In this document: positions 57,966 through 60,000 of the stretch, one piece after another | Layout of the letters: every line of letters begins with the position of its first letter | Position numbering within the stretch: position 1 is the stretch's first letter | NCBI GenBank assembly: GCA_030704615.1 | Contig: CM060731.1 | Coordinates: forward strand, 48,672,001 to 48,732,000 | Direction of reading: 5' to 3' | Length of the DNA stretch: 60,000 nt | DNA from: Takakia lepidozioides | Lineage: Eukaryota > Streptophyta > Takakiopsida > Takakiales > Takakiaceae | The notes under the pieces: generated by a model | Told to the model about the DNA's origin: nothing | What the model saw: the letters and a program-made list of their open reading frames with translations, nothing else | Databases searched by the model: none | Program-made: the position numbers and the translations under genes

Positions 57966-58150
57966 GACGACGCATGACCTTGACATTCGATCATGCGCGA
58001 TACCTAAGTTTATATATATAAATCGGAACTATATATATTTATTTTATTTTATTTTAAAATAAATAACAGGGACGGAGCCCTGAGAACTTTATTAAATGAT
58101 TATTTAAGGGAAAAATATTTTTATATATTAGTTTTATGTATTGTATCCTT

Positions 58151-58411
58151 CCGAAGTAAAGAGACGTCCCCTCCATTTCTCATTCAAGTGGATGAATAGA
58201 GAACATCTTGGGGCTCTCATCCGCATGGATGACAAAGGGCGCCCGGGATGAACTAATTCTCTGAATTTTGTATCCTGTATTATCCATCCGAAGTAAAGAG
58301 ACGTCCCCTCCATTTCTCATTTAAGTGGATGAATAGAGATGTCTTGGGGCCCGCATCCGCGTGGATGACAAAGGCAGCCCGGGATGAAATAATTCTCTTA
58401 CTTTGACTCGG
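58151..58411. repeat. ~137-bp tandem repeat before CTF4
   Basis: CCGAAGTAAAGAGACGTCCC recurs at 58151 and 58288. The following text (CTCCATTTCTCATT, GTGGATGAATAGAGA, GGATGACAAAGG, CCCGGGATGAA) repeats with few changes. Unit about 137 bp, two copies. Confidence 0.85.
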
Positions 58412-58829
58412 TGAATGAGAAATTTACAAGTGGCTTCACACAAGGGGTGCAATCATTGTGGGGATGGATGAACGTATGGAGGAATGAATGTTTTAACGTG
58501 TTTTATGTTGGAACGACCTCGGATTAGAGACACTTCGGGAGCATGAGGGGATGCATGTGATGATCGATGGCCATCATGGATGGCCATGCATGTAGACATT
58601 CAAAGGCTGCAAGGTTTCCCGCCATGGCGCTCCCTCGTCTCGGCCGTTCTCTCGCGGTTGATTGGAGTTGCCTGCACTCAGATCGGAGGCGACGAGTCAT
58701 TCGATCAGAAACAGCCTAGTGCTCATCGAAGTTGCAGAGGGGGCTTCAAATCTAGTTTTCGTTCTCTTTCCTGTGTAGGTGAGGAGTAGGTGGAGATTTT
58801 TTCCTCTGGTTTTCTGCTGTTGTTCCGAA

Positions 58830-59972
58830 ATGGCATCACAGTCGGCTTCTGTAGGGGTAGATAGTGCAAGATTACGGCACAAGCTCGATGAGTGGAGTGA
58901 CGATGACGACGATGGTAGGGATCCAGCGCCTGACATACCGGCCTCTGCACCTCAGGCCAGCAGCAGGGAGCCTAGTCCTTTTCCAAGCATACCTGAACGA
59001 AAACGATCAATAGCAGCCTGCCTGGATAGTGATGAGGAGGACACCTTCCCAATTGCCAAAGGGTGTCGTACGGGGGACCCCGCCTCTCCGTCTAGAGCTC
59101 AGCCTCATTCAAAGGCGAAGATACCAAAATGGCAGAAAGAGAATGGTACCTCTCCCAGGGTTCATAGCCCGTCCCCTGACACTTGTGTTTTGAAGGCAGG
59201 CCCAGTAACAGCCATGCAGAGCCCAATACAGCCTGGATGTACTCAGCTCAACTCGGGGAAGCGTTTCCTGGCCTACAACATGCTGGGGAGCATCAGCAGT
59301 TCTGAAACTGCGGGGATATCGCATGTAGAGGTGTTGAACTCACCTTCATCTGCCTGAATTGTTGAGCAAATTGTGGCCGGTGATTGTGGAATTACCAGTG
59401 CATTCCGATCTGTTATTATGCTGCCCTAATCATGCATTTTTATGTGTAGGTGGACTTCCATGATACAAGTCGAGGTTTGCGTGTGCCTGCCATGACAGAC
59501 TATTTCGGATTTACTATGGCTGCTATGAATGACAAAGGAAGTGTGTATGCAAATCCACAAAGAGGAGAAAAAAATCCAAGCACCATTATGTACCGTCCGT
59601 TCAACAGCTGGACCAACAATAGTGAGGTTTGGCATGGACCTCCCTCTATCCACTTGTTGCTAAGTCCACGGTTGGATACTTTCCTATAATCACAATGCCC
59701 AAATTCTTTGCACCACGTCAAGTACGCTTTGAGCTAGCGCTTGTCAAGCGAGTCCCGTGTTCATGTTCAGTGCATCTACTACTACGACAGTGCTTAATGA
59801 GATAATAGGCTGGTACTAGAAAAAACTCAGTGATTTACGAATGGGTGTCGTGCAGTGGTCGATGCGGTTTCCTGTTGAAGAGGAGGTCAAGGCAGTGGCA
59901 ATTGGCAATGGTTGGGCTGCAGCAGCTACTGGTCTTCATTTTCTTCGAGTTTACTCTGAAGCTGGCTTGCAG
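58830..59972 (+). CDS. CTF4/WDHD1-like replisome adaptor, SepB region (partial)
   Basis: Exons: 58830 (or 58842)-59330, 59450-59626, 59856-59972, then a donor GTATGA and the window end. The first exon encodes an acidic linker (KLDEWSDDDDDGRDP, CLDSDEEDTFPI) and the start of SepB (SGKRFLAYNMLGSIS). The next read VDFHDTSRGLRVPAMTDYFG, IMYRPFNSWTNNSE, and MRFPVEEEVKAVAIGNGWAA, LHFLRVYSEAGLQ. This is the second beta-propeller of CTF4/AND-1 (EOL1 in Arabidopsis), which links the CMG helicase to DNA polymerase alpha. The family's N-terminal WD40 propeller is not found upstream. Exon 1 could start at ATG 58830 or be internal after CATCACAG. Confidence 0.85.
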
Positions 59973-60000
59973 GTATGACATTTCGCATTCTAACAACTGA

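Overview
The window looks like nuclear DNA from a streptophyte (plant lineage). Three host genes have long multi-exon structures with GT-AG introns and plant-type products: a BIM-family bHLH factor, an RWA-type wall-acetylation membrane protein, and the CTF4/WDHD1 replisome adaptor. A fourth locus encodes a LOXHD1-like multi-PLAT protein, a family usually tied to lineages with flagellated cells. The LINE with a C-terminal restriction-like nuclease recalls green-algal elements. I infer a charophyte alga (Chara-like) or a seedless land plant, but the sequence alone does not fix the species.

Layout. 1-6.7 kb: nested, broken Ty3/Gypsy fragments on both strands. 6.7-7.5 kb: 3' end of a hAT transposon. 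7.5-12.5 kb: a decayed LINE with, in order, an RT end, a chromodomain-like segment, an uncharacterised segment, RNase H, a Cys/His cluster and a restriction-like endonuclease. It is split by an 850-bp non-autonomous CACTA element. 12.5-13.1 kb: SINE copies and a 64-bp tandem repeat. 13.5-28.0 kb (minus strand): the PH / coiled-coil / multi-PLAT gene, badly broken between 20.9 and 25.1 kb, with a cluster of LINE pieces in one intron (15.2-19.0 kb). 28.9-32.5 kb: GC-rich non-coding DNA, then a CT-rich stretch and a probable 5' UTR intron. 32.5-37.5 kb (plus): an intact 11-exon BIM-like bHLH gene of 781 codons. 38-48 kb: repeats (hAT-type non-autonomous elements, SINEs, a LINE tail) and one small membrane-protein ORF with an exact 26-residue duplication. 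48.05-56.04 kb (minus): an intact 14-exon RWA gene of 568 codons with a LINE fragment in intron 3. 58.8-60 kb (plus): the CTF4/WDHD1 SepB region, running off the window.

The host genes are independent transcription units and not a pathway: BIM (brassinosteroid-type transcription), RWA (Golgi polysaccharide O-acetylation), CTF4 (DNA replication) and the PLAT protein (membrane/cytoskeleton scaffold). BIM and RWA read through 1,349 codons over 25 exons without a lesion. They therefore act as an internal control showing that the frameshifts in the PLAT gene are more likely real decay than assembly noise.
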